Positions 6,071 to 12,890 of a stretch of DNA of 30,018 bases are shown in pieces. Each line of letters starts with the position of its first letter. The stretch's first letter is position 1. Source of the stretch: DATIHK01 sp035480775 (GTDB taxonomy: Bacteria; Patescibacteriota; WWE3; UBA101185; UBA10185); NCBI GenBank assembly GCA_035480775.1, contig DATIHK010000047.1, positions 1 to 30,018 on the forward strand, written 5' to 3'. A model generated the notes under the pieces. The model was not told where the DNA came from. It was given only the letters and a program-made list of their open reading frames with translations, and did not search any database. The translations under genes and the position numbers were made by a program.

Positions 6071-7579
6071 ATGTTTCTGTCCTTTCTAAAGAGTAAGTTT
6101 GGTTTTCTAATAGTTTTAATCCTAATTTTTGTAGGCGTTTATTACGTACTATTTTCAAAAATACAAGAATCTTCCAATGTATTAGGAATTTCATCTGAAA
6201 CCTGTGCCAATAAGCTTGATTTAAACTGCGATAGTGACGTAAATTCAAAAGATTTAGCTACAGTCACAGAATATATCAAATCGATAAAACCTACACCTAC
6301 ACCGATACCGTCCCCAACAACTAAAGCAAGTCCAACACCTACTCCCACACCAGGAACAACTTCCACACCTACACCAACTCCTACACCGTCATCTACACCT
6401 TCGGGAAATGATCCCTATCCAGGCGCGCCACTTTGCCCTGATTCTGGAGCTGCTCATGACAACACAAAATTCCATACACTTTGGGATCCGGTGCGCAGAT
6501 GTCATTATGATCATGAACACGGTGTAAATCCATTTAATGCACAAGTAGCCTCAACTTTTCCGGGCTTTGACTTAAAAAATCTTATTGGAAATGTCGAAAT
6601 TGGACATACAAACCTTTCATCTCCAATGGAAAATACGTTAAAACACGGGGGTTTTAAGTGGCAAACTACTTTAGCCACACCAGAAAATTGCAATGGATTT
6701 GAAAGTGCCACAAACGGCGTAAATGCAGCAGTAATGGAATACCATGGCTTTGGAAATTACGCTATTGAACTAGAAGCTCGGGTACATACAGCACTTGGAC
6801 TTTTACGTATGTGCAATTCCAGTAATCCAACAGACTACGGTTATTTATATACAACACAATTTGAAGATTACGGTCAGAAAGTTGTCCCATATCAAGGAAC
6901 TAATTTTGCTTACCCAAATAGCCCAGATCCTACATACAATAGTGCGAGTGGACCGTATCTTTCGGTAGATTGTATTGGAAATGTTATTCAATGCCGCGCA
7001 AGTCGTGATCTTGTAGTTAGTAGACACCTTAGAGCGTTTTCAAATTGGACTGCAAAGCCTACAGGCAGAAGTGGAACTGTAGGTTCCACTTTGTATCAAA
7101 TATTTTTTAGAGTTCGAGATACATATCAATTATATGATTGGAACGATCAAATTTATCCATTCACTTTTATATATCTTTGCTCTTCAGATGGTGGAGTAAC
7201 TTATAACCCTAGAGGTTGTAACTATAACAACACAACTACACAAGTTAATGAAATAGCTGGGAAAATTCCAGCAGAATGGGACAATATGCCAGGCTTTGAT
7301 ACAGATTCAAGAGTTGGAAGAATCACCGCCCAAGGCTATACAACACGTTTTGGAACACTCAACAAAGATTGCACAGCGGTTGGTCCTGATTGCCATCCAA
7401 TTAAAATGGTAAATGCTTTTGTAGGAACATATAGTGCGCTTCTCTTCTATACTGACGGAAAAGGCACAAATCTTACTCCATTTTTACCAGAGCGGGATAT
7501 CTACTTCTGCAATGGCCATGTCTGCAATGAAACAGATGCTGGTGCCACTCCTTCCGGATGGGTCGGCGATTCTAATTAA
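6071..7579 (+). CDS. Membrane-anchored extracellular protein with dockerin-like repeat, Pro/Thr linker and His-rich domain
   Basis: 502 residues. Residues about 9-28 form an N-terminal membrane anchor. Residues 45-72 contain one dockerin/EF-hand-like calcium motif (LDLNCDSDVNSKDLATVTEY). Residues 73-112 are a Pro/Thr linker. The remaining 390 residues form an extracellular domain opening with a conserved-looking His/Cys cluster (FHTLWDP at 134-140, CHYDHEHG at 144-151). The latter looks like a metal site, but I do not know the family. Several paired Cys suggest disulfides. The linker resembles that of the exported protein on the other side of the glycosyltransferase gene. Its stop overlaps the convergent GlsB-like gene by four bases. 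Confidence 0.75.
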   Translation: MFLSFLKSKFGFLIVLILIFVGVYYVLFSKIQESSNVLGISSETCANKLDLNCDSDVNSKDLATVTEYIKSIKPTPTPIPSPTTKASPTPTPTPGTTSTPTPTPTPSSTPSGNDPYPGAPLCPDSGAAHDNTKFHTLWDPVRRCHYDHEHGVNPFNAQVASTFPGFDLKNLIGNVEIGHTNLSSPMENTLKHGGFKWQTTLATPENCNGFESATNGVNAAVMEYHGFGNYAIELEARVHTALGLLRMCNSSNPTDYGYLYTTQFEDYGQKVVPYQGTNFAYPNSPDPTYNSASGPYLSVDCIGNVIQCRASRDLVVSRHLRAFSNWTAKPTGRSGTVGSTLYQIFFRVRDTYQLYDWNDQIYPFTFIYLCSSDGGVTYNPRGCNYNNTTTQVNEIAGKIPAEWDNMPGFDTDSRVGRITAQGYTTRFGTLNKDCTAVGPDCHPIKMVNAFVGTYSALLFYTDGKGTNLTPFLPERDIYFCNGHVCNETDAGATPSGWVGDSN

Positions 7580-7815
7580 AATAATCTACTCACAACTAAA
7601 ACAAGTAACGAACCAACTACAGCGACTACAAAAGACGTTAAGTTAAAACCTGTAACTCCAACACCAAATAATCTCTCACCTAAAAAACCACCAACTATAG
7701 CTCCAACAATTCCAAGAATAATAGAGCCAACTATACCGCCACGAGAGCTTGGTGATATAAAGTTTGCGATACTACCTGCGATAAGACCAAACAAAATCCA
7801 AAGTATAATAGACAT
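7576..7815 (-). CDS. GlsB/YeaQ/YmgE-family small membrane protein
   Basis: 79 residues with the family layout: three hydrophobic segments rich in small residues, opening MSIILWILFGLIAGSIANFI and including GIVGSIILGIVGAIVGGFLG. The family is often named transglycosylase-associated, but its biochemical role is unproven; in several bacteria it is stress-induced. The start at 7815 is preferred over a longer frame because GGAGG sits seven bases upstream. It follows the YggT gene by 27 bases in the same direction, so the two probably share a transcript. Confidence 0.85.
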   Translation of the reverse strand: MSIILWILFGLIAGSIANFISPSSRGGIVGSIILGIVGAIVGGFLGERLFGVGVTGFNLTSFVVAVVGSLLVLVVSRLF

Positions 7816-7842
7816 AAACACCTCCAATCATTAAGAAATAAA

Positions 7843-8250
7843 CTAATTCGAACTCTGTTTTTCACGTGAAACAATACGCAGTAATTGGATAATTCCCCAC
7901 GCAGCAACTGCATAAACTACAATTGCTACCAATGTAGCAGGTTCTAATACTGAGGCGGTTTCAATTCCTTGTGAAATAGCTCGGTGAAATATTCCTTCAA
8001 AAGGCAATATAAATAATCCGGAAACTCCGTAAACCATATCTACGAAACTACTCATAATACTAGCTCCAGTTAATTTAAGAACTAATCTAAAAGCCAAAAG
8101 CACTTCTAATACTCCAAACATGAAATATATAAAGTATTCCAAAGTTTGATAGTTGGTAGCCTCTACTTTTACCTGCTTTGCTACTATTGGATTTGTTGGA
8201 CTGGATGCACTTTCTTGAGTTGTTACTGTTTCTGTTGTTATTTCTGTCAT
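7843..8250 (-). CDS. YggT-family integral membrane protein
   Basis: 135 residues. The first 35 are polar and Thr/Glu-rich (MTEITTETVTTQESASSPTN). Two hydrophobic regions with YggT features follow: VLEVLLAFRLVLKLTGAS, then the family-typical partner segment FILPFEGIFH and a last helix AIVVYAVAAWGIIQLLRIV. YggT proteins are linked to cell-shape, division or osmotic phenotypes, but no reaction is known. A strong GGAGGTG Shine-Dalgarno precedes the ATG and TAAAAT lies upstream. First gene of a pair with the GlsB-like gene. Confidence 0.8.
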   Translation of the reverse strand: MTEITTETVTTQESASSPTNPIVAKQVKVEATNYQTLEYFIYFMFGVLEVLLAFRLVLKLTGASIMSSFVDMVYGVSGLFILPFEGIFHRAISQGIETASVLEPATLVAIVVYAVAAWGIIQLLRIVSREKQSSN

Positions 8251-8318
8251 TCTAAATCACCTCCTGTTAAATTTTAAATAAATAATGTTTTAAGTTGCGA
8301 ATTAAAAGTAAAACGTTT

Positions 8319-8486
8319 TCAGATTTCGGGTTTTTTAATTACGGTTTCTTTGGGTAAATATTTGATTAGGGCTTTTTCGACTAAGGTGGTTAAAGTAGCA
8401 TCTTCAACAATAGCTTGAGCTCTTGCGTGTTTAACAATAGAAGGATTTAAAAAGAGTGTGATGCGTTGTCTAGTAGTGCTTGATAT
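8319..8486 (-). CDS. Ribbon-helix-helix (CopG-like) regulator with an ATA start or a lost start codon
   Basis: 55 codons encoding a typical short ribbon-helix-helix protein: STTRQRITLFLNPSIVKHAR (beta strand plus helix A), then DATLTTLVEKALIKYLPKET (helix B), as in CopG/antitoxin-type DNA-binding dimers. No ATG, GTG or TTG exists in frame after the upstream stop TGA (8490-8492). The only codon placed like other leaderless starts here is ATA at 8484-8486, seven bases after TAGCAT and giving (M)SSTTRQRI. Alternatives are a start lost by an ATG-to-ATA change (pseudogene) or a one-base shift from ATG 8493. No toxin gene is adjacent. Confidence 0.5.
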   Translation of the reverse strand: MSSTTRQRITLFLNPSIVKHARAQAIVEDATLTTLVEKALIKYLPKETVIKKPEI

Positions 8487-8522
8487 ATATCATATGCTAC
8501 GCATAGTTGTAGTGGTTGTCAA
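8481..8522 (-). promoter_or_regulatory. Promoter with overlapping palindrome (likely auto-operator)
   Basis: On the minus strand TTGACA (8517-8522, perfect), 17 bases, TAGCAT (8494-8499). The predicted start of transcription falls in the 12-base palindrome TGATATATATCA (8481-8492). Ribbon-helix-helix proteins commonly bind such AT palindromes in their own promoters. Confidence 0.55.
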
Positions 8523-8575
8523 TAGATGTTTCAAATAGTATTGGAATCTAGAACTAGCTTAGGTAATAAGTTATA

Positions 8576-8650
8576 TGGTGACCCCACGGAGAATTGAACT
8601 CCGGTTGCCGGGATGAAAACCCGGCGTCCTAACCATTAGACGATGGGGCC
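8576..8650 (-). tRNA. tRNA-Glu (TTC)
   Basis: Full cloverleaf. GGCCCCA pairs with TGGGGTC, with discriminator A and an encoded CCA end. The anticodon stem CCGGG/CCCGG encloses the loop TTTTCAT with anticodon TTC. The T arm contains GTTCAAT. 75 bases including CCA. Confidence 0.97.
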
Positions 8651-8730
8651 AAGAATTTGGCTACGAGGCTGAAAACATAACTAGAACGCAGCAATTTTAA
8701 CAGTTAAACCGCGCGAAAACAACTTTTTTC

Positions 8731-8739
8731 TGCTACAAT
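8731..8739 (+). promoter_or_regulatory. Extended -10 promoter of the solute-binding protein gene
   Basis: TGCTACAAT is an extended -10 (TGn plus TACAAT). No clear -35 is present. Transcription would begin near 8746, leaving a leader of about 50 bases with two competing hairpins. Confidence 0.5.
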
Positions 8740-8751
8740 ATGCAACAGAAA

Positions 8752-8785
8752 GTCCGCCTAAGGTGGGCGTCAGTGACGCCTTTTT
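8752..8785 (+). promoter_or_regulatory. Attenuator-like leader with mutually exclusive hairpins
   Basis: Hairpin 1: GTCCGCC (8752-8758) with GGTGGGC (8762-8768). Hairpin 2: GGCGTC (8766-8771) with GACGCC (8775-8780), directly followed by TTTTT (8781-8785), a terminator form. They share 8766-8768 and cannot both form fully. The start codon is only ten bases further on. Confidence 0.5.
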
Positions 8786-8795
8786 AGTAAAAAAA

Positions 8796-10217
8796 ATGCA
8801 AATCATCCAGAACCTAATACTATATATCACCTCCTTCATTTTGGCTGTTGCACCTATGAACCAATATTCCGAAGGAATTGTTGGACAACCTAGATCTTTT
8901 TTTCCGAGCCAAGCACAAACTCAAAACGACAAAACTATTTCCCGCCTTATCTATCGTGGCCTTTTTAAATATGATATTTACGGAACTCTTGTGCCTGATT
9001 TAGCCGACACTTGGGAAATCTCTTCAGATGGCATAACCTACACCATTAAATTAAAAGATAACCAATACTGGTCAGATGGAACAAAAATAACTTCTGATGA
9101 TTTAATTTATTCAGCTTTTAAAATTCAAAACCTTAGCGGAGTTGCTACAGACAAAGTCGATAGTTTAACAGTTAGGTACACACTTCCAAATAAATTTTCG
9201 CCGTTCTTAAGTTTATTAACGGTTGGTGTCATGAAATCCAATTCAGAAGAAAATGACACCCCCTTGCAACCTATTTCAAGCGGACCATTCAGAATTGTCC
9301 GTGTTCAAAAAAGCGGACCGGTCGTCAGTAGCGTAACTCTTGTTCACAATAACTCCGCAGAAAATATCAGAAGACTAAATTTTAGGTATTACGCCAACCA
9401 AGACGAACTTACAACTGCTGCAAAACTCGGTGAAATCGAAGGTTTTATCTCGACTAAAAAAGAAGATTTGGCAAATTTTTCAGAAAGACGTTTTCCGTTA
9501 GAAGGAGTTTATTATGCTTTGTTCTTTAACCTCCGCAATCCAAAACTAAAAGATCAGCTACTTCGTCAAAAACTCCAAAAAGTTTTGCCTTTGCACGATT
9601 TAACAATTGATTTAGGGATTCCGGTTGAAGGAGCTATAAGTAGAAGCATTTTTACCGACAAAGCCTTAAACTTTGACGCTTACGATAAATTATTTTCGGA
9701 ACAAATTCCAGACCTCACAGTAACACTTACAGTTCCTGATATTCCCGAACATGTAAGTCTGGCAAATCAAATAAAGATGTTTTGGAAAGACAAACTAGGA
9801 ATTAATGTATTAATTAACAAAGTAGATCCATCAAAAATAAACGATCAAGTTATAAAATCACGCAATTTCGAAGTTTTGCTTTACGGCCAAGAAGTAAGTC
9901 TAGATCCTGATCGTTATATCAACTGGCATTCAACACAGGCAGACTATCCAGGATTAAATCTGTCTGCTTTTTCACAAGTTCGAGCTGATCGGGCGCTCGA
10001 AGAAGGTCGCAACGAAATCGATAACGATAAAAGAGTTGTGCACTACAACGAATTTCAAAAAGTTATGGTTGACCAAGTTCCAGCAATATTTTTGTATCAC
10101 CCGTATATTAAATACTACGTTTCTAAATACATAGACGGAATTGGTGAAAAATACACTTCCACCCTCGCTGATCGCTTTTTGGATTTTGATAACTGGCATA
10201 GAATCAAGACTAACTAA
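8796..10217 (+). CDS. Family 5 extracellular solute-binding protein (peptide/oligopeptide ABC type)
   Basis: 473 residues from ATG 8796. The N-terminus MQIIQNLILYITSFILAVAP is a membrane anchor or signal peptide; no lipobox Cys is visible. The SBP_bac_5 signature follows: ISRLIYRGLFKYDIYGTLVP, then LADTWEISSDGITYTIKLKD and WSDGTKITSDDLIYS. The C-terminal region (RNEIDNDKRVVHYNEFQKVM, PAIFLYHPYI) is also typical. The family delivers peptides or similar ligands to an ABC permease, but no permease or ATPase gene is nearby. A GTG at 8763 would extend the frame but falls inside the leader hairpin, so ATG 8796 is preferred. No Shine-Dalgarno is seen, only an A-run. Confidence 0.85.
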   Translation: MQIIQNLILYITSFILAVAPMNQYSEGIVGQPRSFFPSQAQTQNDKTISRLIYRGLFKYDIYGTLVPDLADTWEISSDGITYTIKLKDNQYWSDGTKITSDDLIYSAFKIQNLSGVATDKVDSLTVRYTLPNKFSPFLSLLTVGVMKSNSEENDTPLQPISSGPFRIVRVQKSGPVVSSVTLVHNNSAENIRRLNFRYYANQDELTTAAKLGEIEGFISTKKEDLANFSERRFPLEGVYYALFFNLRNPKLKDQLLRQKLQKVLPLHDLTIDLGIPVEGAISRSIFTDKALNFDAYDKLFSEQIPDLTVTLTVPDIPEHVSLANQIKMFWKDKLGINVLINKVDPSKINDQVIKSRNFEVLLYGQEVSLDPDRYINWHSTQADYPGLNLSAFSQVRADRALEEGRNEIDNDKRVVHYNEFQKVMVDQVPAIFLYHPYIKYYVSKYIDGIGEKYTSTLADRFLDFDNWHRIKTN

Positions 10218-10225
10218 CCTTCCAA

Positions 10226-10234
10226 TGTTATAAT
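10226..10234 (+). promoter_or_regulatory. Extended -10 promoter of tRNA-His
   Basis: TGTTATAAT (TGn plus a perfect TATAAT), 21 bases before the mature tRNA. No good -35. Confidence 0.6.
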
Positions 10235-10255
10235 CTGCATGTTCCATATTGATAT

Positions 10256-10331
10256 GGTGGCCGTAGTTCAGCGGTAGAACGCCGCCCTGTGGAGGCGGAT
10301 GTCACGGGTTCGATCCCCGTCGGTCACCCCA
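10256..10331 (+). tRNA. tRNA-His (GTG)
   Basis: GTGGCCG (10257-10263) pairs with CGGTCAC (10321-10327). The G at 10256 is the extra G-1 of tRNA-His, opposite C73. CCA is encoded (10329-10331). Anticodon stem CCGCC/GGCGG, loop CTGTGGA, anticodon GTG. The T arm contains GTTCGAT. Confidence 0.97.
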
Positions 10332-10341
10332 AATAATTTCA

Positions 10342-10370
10342 TTGCTATCTGATTACGTCCACAATATACT
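10342..10370 (+). promoter_or_regulatory. Promoter of the 183-residue membrane protein gene
   Basis: TTGCTA (10342-10347), 17 bases, TATACT (10365-10370), seven bases to GTG 10378. A leaderless mRNA is predicted. It begins 11 bases after the tRNA-His end. Confidence 0.6.
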
Positions 10371-10377
10371 ATTTAAT

Positions 10378-10929
10378 GTGAGTAAATTCTTTCGAGAAAA
10401 TATTCTTGCATTTATTCTTCCAAGTTTGATTATTTTTTTAATCTTTCGTGAATTTATTTCCAGATCTGTTAATCATTATCAATTAGATTGGGGACTTATT
10501 CAGTTTTTCCTAATGGCTATTCCTGTGACATTCTTTGTAGTCTTTTTAGCGCTCAAAGCTATGAGAAGCAATTCTTTAGGGTTTAAAATTATTGCAGGAT
10601 TTATTTACTCAGTTGTTATTTCTTATGTGGTTTGTTATTGGCTAGTTTTCTCATCAAATTGCGATTATATAGTCAACAAAGGCGGAGCTGAGTCAGGGCT
10701 TTCTTATTTAGCAGTTCTAATGGCTTTTCCGTTCCTAGGTGTTTTATCAACTCCATTATTATTAATAATGCTTGGATTAGCTAAACACAAGCTTAATCAA
10801 TCCAAAAATATTTTTGTACATATAGTAACCTTTTCTCCTATAATTTTAAGTTTGGTTTATCTAGTTGTTATGGTATTCAGTTGGGGTAGATTTGCCGAAT
10901 TATGTCAGACAATTCCATGGCATAACTAA
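10378..10929 (+). CDS. Integral membrane protein, unknown function
   Basis: 183 residues from GTG 10378 (MSKFFRENILAFILPSLIIF). Five hydrophobic segments are visible, including FFLMAIPVTFFVVFLALKA, IIAGFIYSVVISYVVCYWLV, FPFLGVLSTPLLLIMLGLA and FSPIILSLVYLVVMVF. No motif identifies a family. A TTG at 10342 would extend the frame by 12 codons, but that TTG belongs to the -35 of a good promoter whose -10 ends seven bases before the GTG, so the shorter form is chosen. It converges on the GC-rich pair of genes to the right. Confidence 0.7.
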   Translation: MSKFFRENILAFILPSLIIFLIFREFISRSVNHYQLDWGLIQFFLMAIPVTFFVVFLALKAMRSNSLGFKIIAGFIYSVVISYVVCYWLVFSSNCDYIVNKGGAESGLSYLAVLMAFPFLGVLSTPLLLIMLGLAKHKLNQSKNIFVHIVTFSPIILSLVYLVVMVFSWGRFAELCQTIPWHN

Positions 10930-10980
10930 AAAAACCGCCTCGATAATTCCACACTGTTGTGTAGTTTCATCGAAGCGGTT
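10927..10980 (-). terminator. Terminator of the GC-rich two-gene unit
   Basis: On the minus strand AACCGC (10975-10980) pairs with GCGGTT (10933-10938), continued inside by TCGAT/ATCGA and by GAAACTACAC with GTGTGGAATT (one mismatch). A T-run follows (A-run 10927-10934 on plus). The hairpin abuts the stop of the convergent membrane-protein gene, but no T-run exists on that strand. Confidence 0.85.
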
Positions 10981-10999
10981 GCGAGAAATGATCCGAAGT

Positions 11000-11224
11000 C
11001 TAGCTCTTGAACCTATTATATGCCTCCTTGATCTTCTTGAACTCGGTTGGATCGATTCCACCAATGACTAAGCGATACCGTGTCGGTGAAATGCCGCGCT
11101 TCCAGCAGAACTTAGCCACAACATAGGCCTGACATTCCGTCGGAAAGTTGTTGCTGATCCAAGCGGCCACCGAGTAGATATGCTCTTCCGAAACTCGAGG
11201 CTGCGTTGAAACGACTGTCGTCAT
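11000..11224 (-). CDS. Small protein of unknown function (second gene of GC-rich unit)
   Basis: 74 residues, from MTTVVSTQPRVSEEHIYSVA to FKKIKEAYNRFKS. Soluble, mixed alpha, with two Cys (CQAYVVAKFCWKRG) eight residues apart that might pair or bind metal. No family is recognised. A Shine-Dalgarno (AGGAG) lies five bases before the ATG, and the gene starts 15 bases after the upstream anchored protein, so they form one transcript ended by the hairpin at 10927-10980. Codon use is richer in G+C than in the flanking genes. Confidence 0.7.
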   Translation of the reverse strand: MTTVVSTQPRVSEEHIYSVAAWISNNFPTECQAYVVAKFCWKRGISPTRYRLVIGGIDPTEFKKIKEAYNRFKS

Positions 11225-11239
11225 GTTCTCCTACCTCTC

Positions 11240-12199
11240 TTACGTGTTGTTAGATGCTCCGCACCCTGCCAGAGACGGCGATAAAAGGCACGGACTGATT
11301 ATTACTGGTGAAACGGGGTCCAACCACATGGTCGCCGCAGACATATTGGTAAGCGCTTGAGTTACAGAAACCCCGGCGTCAGCTGCAGACATCTCAGCCA
11401 TTTTCTGAAGACTCCACACGTAGAACTTCAACGTGGGAATTGCTCCACCCAACCAGTTTTTGATGATGTCTGGCGGGATGTCGTCTTCGTTGGTGACTAG
11501 AGTATAGCCGTCGCGAAGATACTTGGTAGTGAGAGCTCCAAGATCTTTTTGATTCGCGACATAGGCGGTAATCGGGCGTCCCTGTGGATCGACCCAAATA
11601 CCCCAGATCTTGGTCCCCATCCGAGCTGCGAAAAAACACGCCTCTTGATAGAAACCATCGTCTGGTCTGCAGAACATGACACCTTCGCCATTGATCGCAG
11701 CTCGAATTACCTGTTGAGCGTAGGCAGCGGCGGCGCCAATGTCGTTGTGACTAACACCCACATCGTCCATGTGGTTCGTCCAATGGGCCAGCACGTAATT
11801 TAAGCTGGTCATATTGTACGCACCCTTGAACTGTGCCATATAACCTAACAAGCTGTTCAGGCTATCTGGTGTTACTCCAACCGATGGTACATAGATAGAA
11901 AGCGAGTTGACATCTGCAACAGTCTGGGACGCATCGTAGAGAAAGTTAACCGTCCCTGTGCGAAATTGCATTGCGAAATCAACTTTTTCCTTCGGAGTCA
12001 TCGGCTGCACTTTGTCCAAAACCAGTGAAACCGGCACGTAGCTGGATTCCAGCTTGGCCACGGACGCAGCTGCCTGCACTTCAGAAGTCGGGTTGGTAGC
12101 GGGGGTGGAGTTGCGAAAAAAAACCACGGCGAGGGTGGACAGAATCATGGCACCAACGAAAACGATGCCCAAAACTGGGTTCTTGCGTTTGCGGTGCAT
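11240..12199 (-). CDS. Membrane-anchored exported protein, unknown function (GC-rich)
   Basis: 319 residues. A basic N-terminus (MHRKRKNP) and one hydrophobic segment (VLGIVFVGAMILSTLAVVFF) anchor it, with the rest outside the cell. The exterior domain has the motifs HWTNHMDDVGVSHNDIG and FCRPDDGFYQEACFFAARMG, and paired Cys near the C-terminus (CLLSPSLAGC). I recognise no family. The Shine-Dalgarno is GGAAGGAG six bases before the ATG, and upstream is a near-perfect promoter (12246-12274). Base and codon use differ clearly from the ribosomal operon, as in the cassettes at 25.9-28.1 kb. Confidence 0.75.
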   Translation of the reverse strand: MHRKRKNPVLGIVFVGAMILSTLAVVFFRNSTPATNPTSEVQAAASVAKLESSYVPVSLVLDKVQPMTPKEKVDFAMQFRTGTVNFLYDASQTVADVNSLSIYVPSVGVTPDSLNSLLGYMAQFKGAYNMTSLNYVLAHWTNHMDDVGVSHNDIGAAAAYAQQVIRAAINGEGVMFCRPDDGFYQEACFFAARMGTKIWGIWVDPQGRPITAYVANQKDLGALTTKYLRDGYTLVTNEDDIPPDIIKNWLGGAIPTLKFYVWSLQKMAEMSAADAGVSVTQALTNMSAATMWLDPVSPVIISPCLLSPSLAGCGASNNT

Positions 12200-12245
12200 G
12201 TGGGTCTCCTTCCGGGCTTTCTCGGTTAGTTGTTAAATTTATGTC

Positions 12246-12274
12246 ATTATACAGCCAAAATCGCCTCTTGTAAA
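12246..12274 (-). promoter_or_regulatory. Promoter of the GC-rich two-gene unit
   Basis: On the minus strand TTTACA (12269-12274), 17 bases, perfect TATAAT (12246-12251). The leader to ATG 12199 would be about 40 bases and carries the Shine-Dalgarno. Confidence 0.8.
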
Positions 12275-12301
12275 CTATAGGTCTATTGATGTTTTAGGCC
12301 T

Positions 12302-12329
12302 TTGCACTTAGATTTCTACGTTGTATCAT
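12302..12329 (+). promoter_or_regulatory. Promoter of the 149-residue membrane protein gene
   Basis: TTGCAC (12302-12307), 16 bases, TATCAT (12324-12329). The leader to ATG 12374 is about 38 bases and contains GGAG. Confidence 0.55.
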
Positions 12330-12373
12330 CTGGTTAATCAGCGCAACTGTGTGCGTGGGCAAAGGAGACGACG

Positions 12374-12823
12374 ATGGCAGCCAGCGTTCCACCCAAAGAT
12401 TACACTGCGCAATTAAAGCAAGAGACGTGGAAGCAACTCAAAAGCTGGTTTACAGCAGGAATAATTGTGGCTGGCTTTGTCTCGATTGTAGGTTTGGGTG
12501 TCTGGATTCAACCGGCAGATCAATTTTACATTACGTACACTGTCTTTGCTTTTTTGCAAGGTGCCATAACTGTTCTAGGAGTGTTGTGGTTTCTGGCTGA
12601 ATACAAAACAAGGCCTACACAATATCTCGAAGGTGTTGCTCACCAAATTTATGGAATGTTAATGTGGGTAGTAGCACTCAGTGTAATTCCGCCTTTGATG
12701 TTTTGGGGACTTCCAACTCCGATTTTGTGGTTGAAATTTCTGACATTAATTACGTTGGTTCAATACGCTCTCGGATTTCGCTGGATGAGTATTCGACGGG
12801 GAGCTGACAGAACAGATTACTGA
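12374..12823 (+). CDS. Small polytopic membrane protein, unknown function
   Basis: 149 residues. A soluble N-terminal helix (PKDYTAQLKQETWKQLKSW) is followed by four hydrophobic segments: FTAGIIVAGFVSIVGLGVWI, YTVFAFLQGAITVLGVLWFL, IYGMLMWVVALSVIPPLMFW and FLTLITLVQYALGF. It ends in the basic tail RWMSIRRGADRTDY. No family is recognised. The start follows GGAG by six bases. It has its own promoter and a strong terminator, so it is a single-gene unit, back to back with the GC-rich anchored protein. Confidence 0.75.
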   Translation: MAASVPPKDYTAQLKQETWKQLKSWFTAGIIVAGFVSIVGLGVWIQPADQFYITYTVFAFLQGAITVLGVLWFLAEYKTRPTQYLEGVAHQIYGMLMWVVALSVIPPLMFWGLPTPILWLKFLTLITLVQYALGFRWMSIRRGADRTDY

Positions 12824-12844
12824 ACAGTCAGAGATTTACATTAG

Positions 12845-12886
12845 CGTGCACGGCAAAGCGAAAGCTAAAACCGTGTACGTTTTTTT
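12845..12886 (+). terminator. Terminator of the 149-residue membrane protein gene
   Basis: CGTGCACGG (12845-12853) pairs with CCGTGTACG (12871-12879, one G-U pair), followed by seven Ts (12880-12886). The loop holds a mini-stem AGC-GAAA-GCT. Confidence 0.9.
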
Positions 12887-12890
12887 ATAT

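Noticed and set aside
6280..6400. Repeat tract that could be a CRISPR array or minisatellite
   Set aside because: The repeats are short Pro-Thr codons in frame within a linker; there are no regular spacers.
8484..8504. Reading TGA as an amino acid so that ATG 8504 starts the ribbon-helix-helix gene (CGT AGC ATA TGA TAT...)
   Set aside because: TGA serves as a normal stop for several genes here (for example the glycosyltransferase and fusA) and no long gene has an internal TGA, so Gracilibacteria-type recoding is not supported. ATG 8504 would also lie upstream of the predicted transcription start.
8763..8795. GTG 8763 as the start of the solute-binding protein
   Set aside because: It lies inside the leader hairpins and the added residues are charged, breaking the signal-peptide pattern that begins at ATG 8796.
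10865..11071. Plus-strand frame across 10865-11071
   Set aside because: It runs through the end of one gene, a terminator stem and the antisense of another, with no start signals.
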